Origin: Bog-756 sp963777665
GTDB lineage: Bacteria; Actinomycetota; Acidimicrobiia; Acidimicrobiales; RAAP-2
Assembly: GCA_963777665.1 (NCBI GenBank)
Contig: CAVZRJ010000018.1
Span: 21,170-85,169, forward strand
DNA length: 64,000 nt
Reading direction: 5' to 3'
Under the pieces are notes generated by a model. It did not search any database. It was not told the origin of the DNA and was given only the letters and a program-made list of their open reading frames with translations. Positions 32,280-41,591 of this stretch are shown here, piece by piece. A program made the position numbers and the translations under genes. How positions within the stretch are numbered: position 1 is the stretch's first letter; every line of letters begins with the position of its first letter.

Positions 32280-33802
32280 CAGGCCGTCCGGGACGATGCC
32301 AGCAGGACCGGGGTCCACTCGTCGCGGAGCGTCCGCCGCAGCACCTTCCCCGAGGGGAGCCTCGGAACGGTCTCGACGAACACGACGTGGTGGAGGCGTT
32401 TGTAGGTCGCAAGCGACGCCGCGACGCGCGCCTGGAGCTCGTCTGCGGTCGCACTCCGATCCGGATCGAGCTGCACGGCGGCGACCGGCACCTCGCCGGC
32501 GCGCTCGTCGACGAGTCCGAACACCGCGCAGTCGAGCACGGCCGGATGTCCCCGGAGGACCTCCTCGAGCTCGGCCGGCGCGACCTGGAACCCGTTGACC
32601 TTGATCATCTCCTTGGCGCGGTCGGTGAGGTGGACCCATCCCTCCGACTCGAGCCAGCCGACGTCGCCGGTCCGGTACCAGCCGTCGGCGAATGCAGCAG
32701 CCGTCTCCTCCTCGGGCAGGTAGCCGGACATCACCGACGGACTCCGCACCTGGATCTCCCCGACCTCCCCCGGGGTGAGCACGGCACCGTCGTCGAGGTC
32801 GACCACGCGCAACTCGACGCCCTCGGGCGGAAGGCCGGCGGAGTCGAGCCGCCAGGACCCGGGGTCGTCGACGAGGTTGCCGGCGATGACCGGCAGCTCG
32901 CTCGCCCCGTAGGCGGGCAGCCAGTGCACGCCCGTTCGTTCGGTGACCCGCCTGGCCACCTGCTCGCTGACGGGGGTCGCGCCCCACATGATGTAGCGCA
33001 ACGACGACAGGTCGTAATCCTCGAGCGTCGGATGGTTGGCCATCGCCAGCGCGATGGGAGCGACCGCCATCTCGAGGGTCATCCGCTCGGACTCGATGCG
33101 GTGCAGGACCTCGTCGAGGTCGAACCGCCGGTGCAACCGCACGGTGGCGCCCGCCGAGACGGCCGCCAGCAGGTTGAGCAGGCCCAGGATGTGCGAGGGC
33201 GGCGTGGCGACCTGGAAGCGGTCGTCGGGACCGAGACCGAGCATCCGGCACCAGTGCGCGGTGGCGTGGCCGATCGACCGGTGGGTGTGGCGGACCGCCT
33301 TGGGCAGTCCGGTCGTTCCCGAACTGAACACGAGCACCGCCTCGTCGTCCTCACCGACCGCGGTGGGACCTGGCCCGGCGCGGTCGTCCTGCCCGTCGGC
33401 AAGAGCGGCTGCATCGTCGTCCAGATCGGTGACCCGGTCCTCGCCCAGGCATTCGGCGAGCAGGGTTGTGGCCGGACCGTCGGCGACCGCGCGGACCGGT
33501 GTGGTGATCGAGAGCGCGTGCCGTACCTCCTTCTCCTTCCACGCGGGACTCAGCAGCACGGCTGCCGCACCTATCTTGCTGATGCCGTGGATCGCGACCA
33601 CGAACTCCGGCCGGTTGGTGGTCATCGTGGCGACGCGGTCACCGGGGTGCACGCCGAGGGCCCTGAGGCGGCGTGCGAAGGCGGTGCTGCGATCGTCGAG
33701 GGCGCGGAACGACCAGCGTTGGTCACCAGCGAGCACCGCGTCGCGGTCACCGAACCGTGCCGCGGCCCGTTCGAGCGGGTGATGCATCAGCGCCGCAGTC
33801 AT
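32279..33802 (-). CDS. AMP-dependent acyl-CoA synthetase (first)
   Basis: A 507-residue adenylate-forming ligase that activates a carboxylic acid to its CoA thioester. The P-loop-like motif VFSSGTTGLPKA is near residue 165. YGASELPV (A5), GWYRTGDVGWL (A7-A8 with the key Asp) and LPSGKVLRR (A10 with the catalytic Lys) follow. It is the first gene of the operon ending at 29331, so it provides the CoA ester that the paired dehydrogenases and hydratase process. The ATG at 33802 fits the family start; an in-frame ATG at 33811 is an alternative, and neither has a strong ribosome binding site. It faces the plus-strand dehydrogenase at 33854. Confidence 0.9.
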   Translation of the reverse strand: MTAALMHHPLERAAARFGDRDAVLAGDQRWSFRALDDRSTAFARRLRALGVHPGDRVATMTTNRPEFVVAIHGISKIGAAAVLLSPAWKEKEVRHALSITTPVRAVADGPATTLLAECLGEDRVTDLDDDAAALADGQDDRAGPGPTAVGEDDEAVLVFSSGTTGLPKAVRHTHRSIGHATAHWCRMLGLGPDDRFQVATPPSHILGLLNLLAAVSAGATVRLHRRFDLDEVLHRIESERMTLEMAVAPIALAMANHPTLEDYDLSSLRYIMWGATPVSEQVARRVTERTGVHWLPAYGASELPVIAGNLVDDPGSWRLDSAGLPPEGVELRVVDLDDGAVLTPGEVGEIQVRSPSVMSGYLPEEETAAAFADGWYRTGDVGWLESEGWVHLTDRAKEMIKVNGFQVAPAELEEVLRGHPAVLDCAVFGLVDERAGEVPVAAVQLDPDRSATADELQARVAASLATYKRLHHVVFVETVPRLPSGKVLRRTLRDEWTPVLLASSRTA

Positions 33803-33853
33803 CGGAAACATTCTTCTCGCTGATGAGATCGACGTCAACATGGAGAGGATGTA

Positions 33854-35044
33854 GTGTTCTCGGCCATGGCAGAGGAGGCCGCCACTCCGACCACGGGCAC
33901 CCCCACCGATCCCGATGTGCGGGAAGCCATCATCGAAACGGTCCGCCGATTCGTCGCCGACGAGGTCATCCCGGTTGCATCCGTCCTCGAACGGGAGGAC
34001 AGCTTTCCGGCCGAGATCGTCGCCCAGATGCGGGACCTCGGGCTCTTCGGCGTGACCATTCCCGAGCGCTACGGCGGGCTCGGCCTGGACCTGCTGACCT
34101 ACATCGGGATCATCGAGGAGCTCTCCTACGGGTGGATGAGCCTGACCGGCATCGTCAACACCCACACCATGGTCGCCACCCTGCTCGTGGCGCACGGCAC
34201 CGAGGAGCAGCGGCAGCGCTGGCTGCCCACCATGGCGACCGGTGCAGCGGCGCGGGGCGTTGTCCCTGTCCGAGCCCGACGCCGGCAGCGACACCCGCAA
34301 CATCTCCTGCCGTGCCGTGCGCGACGGCGACGAGTACGTCATCAACGGGACCAAGGCCTGGGTCACCAACGGTGAGCGCGCCGGGATCGTGGCCCTGGCC
34401 GCACGCACCGGCGAAGGGATCTCCGCGTTCGTCGTCGAGAAGGAGCCGGGTCCGCGCTCCGGGGGGATCACGGTGTCGAGGAACATCGGCAAGCTCGGCT
34501 ACCGGGGTACGTCGAGACCGTCGAGATGGCCTACACGGACCACCGTGTCCCCGCCGGCAACCTCGTCGGCGAGGCCGGGCGCGGCCTGTCCGCTCATCCT
34601 GAGCGTGCTCGAAGTCGGCCGGATCAACATCGCGGCGCGTGCGGTGGGTGTGGCGAGGGCCGCCTTCGACGCCGCACTCGACTACGCCCAGCAACGGGTG
34701 ACCTTCGGCAAGCCCATCGCCGAGCACCAGGCCATCCAGCTCAAGCTCGCCGACATGGCCACCCGGCTCGAGGCGGCGCGCCTGCTCACAGGAACGCAGC
34801 CGTTCGCAAGGCCGCCGGGCTCCGCTGCGACGTCGAGGCGGGGATGGCCAAGCTGTTCGCGAGTGAGACCGCACTCGAGCTGGCCACCGAGGCCATGCGC
34901 ATCCACGGCGGCGTGGGCTACACGACCGACCTGCCGGTCGAGCGCTACTACCGGGACGCCCCGCTGATGGTCATCGGTGAGGGGACGAACGAGATCCAGC
35001 GGCTGGTCATCGCCCGGGGCCTGTTGGCCCGGGCCCGGGGCTGA
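33854..35044 (+). pseudogene. Acyl-CoA dehydrogenase with four frame breaks
   Basis: The segments LRDLGLFGVTIPERYGGLGLD-type (frame 1), LSLSEPDAGSDTRNIS and NGTKAWVTNG (frame 2), MAYTDHRVPAGNLVGEAG (frame 3), SVLEVGRINIAARAVG (frame 2) and IHGGVGYTTDLPVERYYRD with EGTNEIQRLVIARGL (frame 3) together make one complete dehydrogenase. Breaks lie near 34253, 34507, 34592 and 34787. The first and third fit one extra base. The second and fourth fit one missing base (or two extra). The net effect is zero: 1,191 nt is a multiple of three, giving about 396 aa, a normal length. No in-frame loss of catalytic motifs is seen, so dense read errors are as likely as true decay. The GTG at 33854 follows GGAGAGG. 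Confidence 0.8.
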
Positions 35045-36209
35045 CCGAGGTCGCGTCGGCCCCGTCCCGGTCCGGACCGTCGTCCCCGCCTGCGATCCGG
35101 TCCCGGGCCAGCTCCCCGAGCACCTCGTCGGTGTGCGCTCCGAGCTCGGGGACGGTGACCGGGCGGCGCCGGCTGACTCCCGAGAAGGTGACCGGACCGT
35201 TGACCGACCGCACCGCGCCACCCCCTACCTCCACGAACCCGTCGTTGGCCAGCAGCTGCGGATCCTGGACCACCTCCGCCGGTGTCTGGGCGAGCGCCCA
35301 CCAGACGCCTTCGCGGTCGAACCGTACGGCCCACTCCGCGAGCGGTCGCTCGGAGATGATCCCGTCGAGGAGTGCGATGAACTCGCCCCGGTTCCTGCGG
35401 ATGGCGGCGGCACTGCAGAAGCGCTCGTCCTCGAGCAGGTCGGGTCGGTCGAGTGCCCGTGAGACCGCGCCGATGTGCCGGTCCATCTCGAGACACGTGA
35501 AGAAGAACCACCGCCCGTCGGCGGCACGGTAGGAGTTCATCAGCGGGGACTGGTTCTGCTGGCGGTCCTCGGCCGGTGCGACCTTGCCGAGCATCATCTG
35601 GAGGCCCAGGTCCCACCCGAGCACATAGGCCCCGGTGCGGAGGAGCGAGACCTCGACCACCCGACCGGTTCCGGTCTGGCGCTGCTCGAGCACCGCGGCC
35701 AGGATGCCGGAGAGCGCGGCCAGTCCGGTGATGTGATCGCCGATGCCGCCCCGCGCGTTCAAGGGGTTCCCGTCGCGGTCGGCCATCTGCCTCGACAGCC
35801 CCGAACGGGCCCAGAACGCACCGATGTCGTAGGTCGGGCGGTTCCGGTCCTCGCCGCGCAGCCCGTAGCCGGTGACGCTGCAGTAGACCAGCCCGGGATG
35901 GCGGGCCACGGTCGCCGCCGGCTCGAGGTCGAGCTTGTCGAGGGCGTCGGGCCGGAGGTTGCTCACGAAGACGTGCGCCGTGGCCAGGAGCTCCTCGAGG
36001 TGCTGACGGTCGACCGGGTCCCGGAGATCGAGGACGACACTCCGCTTGCCGCGGTTGTCGAGGGCGAAAGCCGGATTGGGGAGCTCTCCTGCGATGCCGA
36101 TCGAGCCGAACACGTTGCGCATCGGATCGCCGGTCGGCGCTTCGACCTTGATGACGTCGGCACCCCAGTCGGCGAGCAGCGCTGCCGCCGACGGCGCGGC
36201 GACCCACAC
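35007..36209 (-). CDS. CaiB/BaiF-family CoA transferase (second paralogue), 5' end probably frameshifted
   Basis: A 400-residue type III CoA transferase. LLADWGADVIKVEAPTGDP, SVTGYGLRGEDRNRPTYDIG and GIGDHITGLAALSGILA are typical. The catalytic-Asp position of formyl-CoA transferase reads Arg here (VSLLRTG). This frame can only start at the GTG at 36209. The usual N-terminus (LTGLRVVELGVW) is encoded just upstream, up to 36260, but the true ATG at 36270 is in another frame. One extra base around 36255 would explain this: 35007-36270 is 1,264 nt, a multiple of three plus one. Its natural ATG would overlap the TGA of the ligase gene (ATGA). The 3' end overlaps the convergent dehydrogenase by 38 bp. 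Confidence 0.83.
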   Translation of the reverse strand: MWVAAPSAAALLADWGADVIKVEAPTGDPMRNVFGSIGIAGELPNPAFALDNRGKRSVVLDLRDPVDRQHLEELLATAHVFVSNLRPDALDKLDLEPAATVARHPGLVYCSVTGYGLRGEDRNRPTYDIGAFWARSGLSRQMADRDGNPLNARGGIGDHITGLAALSGILAAVLEQRQTGTGRVVEVSLLRTGAYVLGWDLGLQMMLGKVAPAEDRQQNQSPLMNSYRAADGRWFFFTCLEMDRHIGAVSRALDRPDLLEDERFCSAAAIRRNRGEFIALLDGIISERPLAEWAVRFDREGVWWALAQTPAEVVQDPQLLANDGFVEVGGGAVRSVNGPVTFSGVSRRRPVTVPELGAHTDEVLGELARDRIAGGDDGPDRDGADATSVSPGPGPTGPGR

Positions 36210-36266
36210 GCCGAGCTCGACGACCCGGAGACCGGTGAGCGAGGACAGGCCGTGCGCCGTCGCCGT

Positions 36267-37873
36267 TCATGGGGGAGGCCCGGAAGGCCCGGCGAGGGCG
36301 CGTGCCGCGCAAGACGTCCTTGACGACCTTCCCGGTCGCGTTGAGGGGCAGATCGTCGACGAGCTCGACGACCCTCGGCACCTTGTAGTTGGCCATCTGG
36401 TCACGGCACCACCCGATGATGTCGGCCCCGGTGACCGCGGCTCCGGGCCGCACCACGACGAACGCCATGCCCACCTCGCCCAGACGCTCGTCAGGGATGC
36501 CGATCACGGCCGCCTGCCGGATGTCCGGGTGGCGGAGCAGGCCGTTCTCGATCTCCGCCGGGTAGGCGTTGAACCCCCCGACGATGAACATGTCCTTGCT
36601 CCGTCCGACGATGCGCAGGCAGCCCTCCGGATCCACGGTGCCGAGGTCACCCGTGCGCAGCCAGCCGTCGGCCGACAACGCCGCGGCGGTCGCCTTCGGG
36701 ATCGTCGAGGTAGCAGGACATGATGCTGGCCCCCCGGAGGAGGATCTCCCCCGGCGACCCCGGGGGGACATCGTGGTCCTCGTGGTCGACGATACGCAGC
36801 TCGAAGCCCGGTCGCGGACGCCCGACCGTCGTCGCAACGGTCTCGACATCGTCACCGGGAGCGGTCGCGGCGGCCGTGCCACCTTCGGTCAGCCCGTAGC
36901 CGGTGATGATCGTGGAGAAGGGGAGCTCGGCGTCGAGGCGCCGGATGAGCTCGACCGGGATGTCGGCTGCGCCGGTCACCGCGACCCGGAGGCTCGACAG
37001 GTCGTGGCGGTCGCGATCGGGATGGTCGAGCATGCCCTGGTAGAGCGTGGGGGGGCCGGGCAACACCGTGACCGCCTGCTCGGCCACCGTGCAGAGCACC
37101 CGATCGACATCGAAGACCGCCTCGGGGATCATGGCGGCCCCCGCGGCGACCGCGGCCAGGATGCCGGCCTTCAACCCGAACATGTGGAAGTACGGGTTGA
37201 CCATCAGGTAGCGGTCCTCCGCGGTCAGCCCGGTCATGGCCACCCAGTCGGCGGCCACCCGCAGGGTGCTGCCGTGGGTCTGCACGACGCCCTTCGGCAC
37301 GCCCGTGGTTCCCGAGGTGAAGAGGATGTCGCACGGGTCGTCGGTGCCGACGGCGGCTGCGCGCCGCCCGACGTCGGACTCCGCCGCGGCGGTGGCCCGC
37401 TCGAGGAAGGCCTCCCACGGCTCGGTGCCGTCGACCGCCGGTCCCCGGGCGACCACCACGGTCGCGAGCTCCGGGAGGTGCACGCCGGAGCCCCGCAGCA
37501 TGGTCACGTAGTCCGTGTCGAGGAAGGCGGTGACCGTGACCAGCGCCTTGGCCCGGCTCCGCAGCAAGATGTCGGCGGCCTCGGCCCCCTTGAACCGGGT
37601 GTTGACCGGGACGAGCACGGCGGCCGCCTCGAGGAGCCCGAGTGCGGCCACGATCCACTCGGCACTGTTGGGCGCCCAGATGGCGACCCGGTCACCCGGC
37701 TCGATGCCGGAGGCGACGAGGGCCGCACCGAACCGTCGGGATCGCTCGACGAGATCCGCGTACGAGAGCTGCCTCCCGCCCTCGATGATCGCCGGCCGGT
37801 CTCCGAAACGCTCGGCGGCTGCGGCGGTCATCTCCGGAATCGTGCTCCACTCGCCGGCGCGAGCGGGGACCAT
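36267..37873 (-). CDS. AMP-dependent acyl-CoA synthetase (second), frameshifted near 36703 and again before its stop
   Basis: An acyl-CoA ligase of about 535 aa. The first 400 residues are in one frame: LFTSGTTGVPKGVVQTHG near residue 175, then YGLTEGGTAAA and SPGEILLRGASIMSCYLDDP. The C-terminal domain is in another frame: GWLRTGDLGTVDPEG, KDMFIVGGFNAYPAEIE and LPLNATGKVVKDVL with the catalytic Lys. The first break is a CCC run at about 36703, where one C is extra. A second extra base near 36320 would place the stop as TGA at 36267-36269, overlapping the CaiB start. The gene is 1,607 nt, a multiple of three plus two, which agrees with two insertions. The start at 37873 overlaps the amidohydrolase stop; a GTG at 37876 is possible. 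Confidence 0.83.
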
Positions 37874-39066
37874 CACCGCACGGCGCCGTCGACGTTCATC
37901 AGCCGGGCGAGGTTCCCGCCCATGATCTTGCGTACCGACTCCGCCGGGAGTCCCTCGAGCTCGTCGACATAGCTCACCGGATCGGCGAGCCCCTCCGGGT
38001 GCGGGAAGTCCGACCCGAACAGGACATGGTCAACGCCGACCAGGTCGGCCAACGCGCCGAGGTCCTCCTCCCAGAATGGGCTGATGTACACGTTGCGGGT
38101 GACCACCTCGACCGGGTCCTCGGCGAAGTCCTGCGGCATCTTCTTGTAGACGTCGGCCAGGTTCTTGAGCAGCGGTTCGACCCAGCTGCTGCCGTTCTCG
38201 ATGACCCCGACCTTGAGCGTCGGGAAACGCGACAGCGCGCCGTGGACCACCAGTGCCGCCACGGCATCCTCGACCGGCCGCCAGGCCGAGAGCATCCGGA
38301 ACGCCTCCGGCTCGAACGGCAGCATCTCGCTGTCACTCCCCAGCCAGTCGTTGGTGTAGCGCTCGTACCCGCTGTCCGACGAGTGCATGGCCACCAGCAC
38401 GTCGTGTTCGACGACCTTCTCCCAGAAGGGATCGAACTCCGGCAGGCCGAACGAGCGCGGCCCGCGGAAGCCCGGGACCGGCGCCGGCCTGATCAGCACG
38501 ACCTTCGCCCCGCGCTCGACCACCCACTCGAGCTCCTCGATGGCCTTGTCGACGATGGGCAGGGTGATCACCGGCGTGGTGAAGATCCGGTCCTCGTAGG
38601 TGAACCGCCACGTCTCGTAGATCCACTCGTTGAGCGCATGGACCACGACGTGGGTGAGCTCGGGGTCGTCCCGTAACCGCTCCTCCACCAGGCTTGCCAG
38701 CGTGGGGAACATGAGCGTGCGGTCGAGGCCCTGCTCGTCCATGAGCTCGAGCCGCGGACCTGGCTCACGGAAGGCCGGGATCGAGCGCATCGGCTCGCCG
38801 AAGATCTCCCTGCGGCTCTTGCCCTCGGGATTGCCGAGGCGGAAGTACTCCTCCTGGGCTCCCGGCCGTGCCACGACCTCGAAGGTGGGGTTCGGGATGT
38901 ACTCGCTGATCTGACCGCGCACCACGATCTTGGTGCGGCCCCGCACGTCCACGTAGTCGATGACCCGGCGATGACGCTCCGGGAGGAACTTGGTCAACGA
39001 GTCGCGGGTCTCGTAGAGGTGGTTGTCCGCATCGAAGACCGGCACGTCGAGTGTGCGCAGCGCCAT
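37873..39066 (-). CDS. Amidohydrolase-2 family metal-dependent hydrolase (second)
   Basis: A 397-residue TIM-barrel hydrolase/decarboxylase. VPVFDADNHLYETRDSL at residues 8-24 is the first metal strand. VAMHSSDSGYERY near residue 225 and HVLFGSDFPHPEG near residue 350 supply the later ligands. It resembles amidohydrolases found in steroid and terpenoid clusters of actinobacteria. It overlaps the acyl-CoA ligase gene, so the order is amidohydrolase, ligase, CoA transferase on one messenger. This implies that its product, or a compound close to it, is the acid that is activated next. Two candidate palindromes lie in the 443-bp divergent gap before the P450 gene. Confidence 0.87.
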   Translation of the reverse strand: MALRTLDVPVFDADNHLYETRDSLTKFLPERHRRVIDYVDVRGRTKIVVRGQISEYIPNPTFEVVARPGAQEEYFRLGNPEGKSRREIFGEPMRSIPAFREPGPRLELMDEQGLDRTLMFPTLASLVEERLRDDPELTHVVVHALNEWIYETWRFTYEDRIFTTPVITLPIVDKAIEELEWVVERGAKVVLIRPAPVPGFRGPRSFGLPEFDPFWEKVVEHDVLVAMHSSDSGYERYTNDWLGSDSEMLPFEPEAFRMLSAWRPVEDAVAALVVHGALSRFPTLKVGVIENGSSWVEPLLKNLADVYKKMPQDFAEDPVEVVTRNVYISPFWEEDLGALADLVGVDHVLFGSDFPHPEGLADPVSYVDELEGLPAESVRKIMGGNLARLMNVDGAVR

Positions 39067-39509
39067 GTGCCCTCCCTCTCACAGGTGAGAACGACCTTAC
39101 TGCCGAAAGAGAGTACCGTTGCTCACCGGATGCCGCCAACCACCTCGGGGCAGGTGCCCGGATGGTTGCTCCCGGCGATCGGCGGCACCCGTGACACCAC
39201 CACCGCCGTCCGATCGACCGCGCCGGCACGGACCAGGTCAGGCACGTACGTGACCCGTGGCCGTCGCGGCACTGGCGACCCCACCGAACGATGTGAGAAC
39301 CTACTTCTTGATCATATGGAACGCCCGTCCCGCTCGACGCGACCGGGCGCTCCGAGACCAGGGGGTCGGGTGACACCAAGGGGTCAGGCCACAGAGCATC
39401 GGCGTCTGTCCTCCGGGGGCGGGTGGGCCGCACCGGGCACCGAAGACCGTCGTCCCGGACACGACCGGACCATGCAGTACCGTTCCGCACTGGACCCCGA
39501 GGGAGCACG
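39067..39509. other. Divergent non-coding region between amidohydrolase and P450 genes
   Basis: No gene is supported in these 443 bases. It holds a GAGAA-N5-TTCTT element at 39295-39309 and a weaker GAGAA-N5-TTACT element at 39087-39101. The first lies 201 bp before the P450 start and 229 bp before the amidohydrolase start. A TGATCATATG AT-rich patch follows at about 39309. Confidence 0.55.
39295..39309. promoter_or_regulatory. GAGAA-N5-TTCTT palindrome, candidate operator
   Basis: GAGAA at 39295-39299 and TTCTT at 39305-39309 differ from a perfect inverted repeat by one base. It is the only clear member of the GAGAA-N5-TTCTC set outside the 7-14 kb region, and it also sits between divergent catabolic genes. 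Confidence 0.4.
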
Positions 39510-40710
39510 ATGACCGCGACCGACGCCGACCTCTACTACGACCCCTACGACTTCGAGATCGACACCGATCCGTACCCGATCTGGCGGCGCCTCCGGGAGG
39601 AACGCCCGCTCTACTACAACGAGCGGTACGACTTCTACGCGCTGAGCCGGTTCGACGACGTCGAACGCGGGCTCATCGAGTGGAAGACCTACAGCTCGGC
39701 CAAGGGGACGCTTGCTCGAGCTCATCAAGAGCGACATGGAGATGCCACCGGGGTCGATCATCTTCGAGGATCCGCCGAGCCACAACCTCCACCGCGGACT
39801 GCTGTCGCGGGTGTTCACGCCCCGCAAGATGAACGCGATCGAACCCAAGGTCCGGGAGTTCTGCGCACGGAGCCTCGACCCACTGCGGGACGGCGACGGG
39901 TTCGACTTCATCGCCGACCTCGGTGCCCAGATGCCGATGCGGACCATCGGGATGCTGCTCGGCATCCCCGAGCAGGACCAGGAGGCGCTCCGGGACTCCA
40001 TCGACGCGGGCCTCCGCCTCGAGGAGGGCACCATGCCCGACACCTCGTACTTCAATGCGGACGAGCAGGCCAGCAATTTCGACGAGTACATCGACTGGCG
40101 GTCGGAGCACCCGTCGGACGACCTGATGACCGAACTGCTCCAGGCGGAGTTCGAGGACGAGACGGGGACGACCCGCCGGCTCACCCGCTCCGAGGTGGTC
40201 AACGTCGTCAACCTCATCGCCGCAGCCGGCAACGAGACCACGACCCGACTCATCGGGTGGACCGGCAAGGTGCTCGCCGACCACCCGGACCAGCGACGCA
40301 GGATCGTCGAGGACCGGAGCCTCGTGCCCAACGCCATCGAGGAGCTCCTGCGCTTCGAGCCGCCGTCGCCGACCCAGGCCCGCTACGTCACCCAGGACGT
40401 CGGTCACCACGGGGAGGTGCTGCCCGAGGGGAGCGTCGTGCTGCTGCTCAACGGATCGGGCAACCGTGACGACCGCAGGTTCCCCGAGGGCGACCGGTTC
40501 GAGGTGACCCGCCAGATCGACCACCACCTGGCGTTCGGCTATGGCCTGCACTTCTGCCTCGGTGCCGCGCTCGCCAGGTTGGAGGGGCGGGTGGCGCTCG
40601 ACGAGGTGCTGCAGCGCTTTCCCTCGTGGGAGGTCGACTGGGCCAACGCCAAGCAGGCCCGGACGTCGACGGTGCGGGGCTGGGAGCGCCTCCCGGTCGT
40701 CGTGACCTGA
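39510..40710 (+). CDS. Cytochrome P450 (first), frameshifted near 39712
   Basis: A bacterial class I P450 of about 400 aa that hydroxylates a hydrophobic substrate. The start is MTATDADLYYDPYDFEI with GGGAG upstream. The frame changes after YSSAKGT at about 39712, where CTTG should be CTG; one T is extra. From there the protein continues as LELIKSDMEMPPG, the I-helix AAAGNETTTR (oxygen-activating Glu-Thr), the EELLRFE (ExxR) motif and the heme loop FGYGLHFCLGAALARLE. The gene is 1,201 nt, a multiple of three plus one. It is very similar throughout to the P450 at 55673. It is followed by an SDR after 31 bp. An SDR plus aldehyde dehydrogenase downstream suggest alcohol-to-acid oxidation of the P450 product. 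Confidence 0.87.
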
Positions 40711-40741
40711 GCCGCGTGCCACGAGACCGGAGGAAGTCGGG

Positions 40742-41497
40742 ATGCCGTCCATGAAGGTCGTCGTCGTCGGCGCGTCGAGCGGCCTCGGCCGCTGTGTGGC
40801 GGTCGGGCTCGCCAAGCGCGGCGCAACGGTTGCGCTCATGGCACGCAGGCGCGACCGGCTCGTCGCGGCGGCGAACGAGGCGGGACCCGACGCACTCCCG
40901 GTGACCTGTGACGTGACCGACGAGTCTGGCTGCCGGGCGGCGATCGAGGAGGCCGCCGACGGGCTGGGTGGCATCGACGGACTCGTCTACGCCACCGGGA
41001 TCGGGCCGCTCGGACGGCTCGCCGAGTTCGACGTCGCGACGTGGCGGCGCGTGTTCGACACGAACGTCATCGGGGCGTCGCTGGTCACTGCGGCCGCGCT
41101 CCCCCATCTGTCCGCTTCGAGTGGGAGCGCCGCCTATCTGTCGTCGATCAGCGCCTCGACGACGCCGCCGTGGCCGGGTCTGGGTGCCTACGCGGTCAGC
41201 AAGGCGGCGCTGGACAAGTTGGTGGAGGCCTGGCGGGCGGAACACCCCCGGATCGGGTTCACCCGGGTCACCGTCGGCGACTGCGCAGGCGGTGACGGCG
41301 ACTCGATGACCGAGTTCTCCTCCGGATGGGACCAGGAGCTGGCGGGTGAGATGGCCTCGATCTGGATCGCACGACAGCTCATCGCCGGGGCACTGTTGGA
41401 CGTCGACGAACTGGTCCGGGTCGTCGACACCGTGCTGCGGTGCGGGCCGACCGCGAGCATTCCTACCGTCACCGTCGTGCCCCGGCCACCGTCGTGA
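40742..41497 (+). CDS. SDR-family oxidoreductase
   Basis: A 251-residue short-chain dehydrogenase. The cofactor motif VVGASSGLG is at residues 8-16; VYATGIGPLG replaces the usual NNAG; the catalytic set is SSISAS and YAVSKAAL. The C-terminal part is shorter than in FabG and ends ASIPTVTVVPRPPS. It probably acts on an alcohol made by the P450 just upstream (31 bp). GGAGGA precedes the ATG at 40742. The loss of the NNAG motif is frequent in atypical SDRs and need not abolish activity. Confidence 0.87.
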   Translation: MPSMKVVVVGASSGLGRCVAVGLAKRGATVALMARRRDRLVAAANEAGPDALPVTCDVTDESGCRAAIEEAADGLGGIDGLVYATGIGPLGRLAEFDVATWRRVFDTNVIGASLVTAAALPHLSASSGSAAYLSSISASTTPPWPGLGAYAVSKAALDKLVEAWRAEHPRIGFTRVTVGDCAGGDGDSMTEFSSGWDQELAGEMASIWIARQLIAGALLDVDELVRVVDTVLRCGPTASIPTVTVVPRPPS

Positions 41498-41591
41498 CCG
41501 TGTTGCGGCTCGTGACGGGAACGGTATTCTTTTGAATCACCAACGTCATATCAGCGGCCGGCCTGCACGTAGCGCCAGCCCGGGGAGCGCC

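Noticed and set aside
7375..39309. KstR (cholesterol regulator) binding sites
   Set aside because: The GAGAA-N5-TTCTC layout does not match the KstR consensus as I remember it (TnnAACnnGTTnnA), and no clear kstR orthologue is present. The elements are reported without a regulator.
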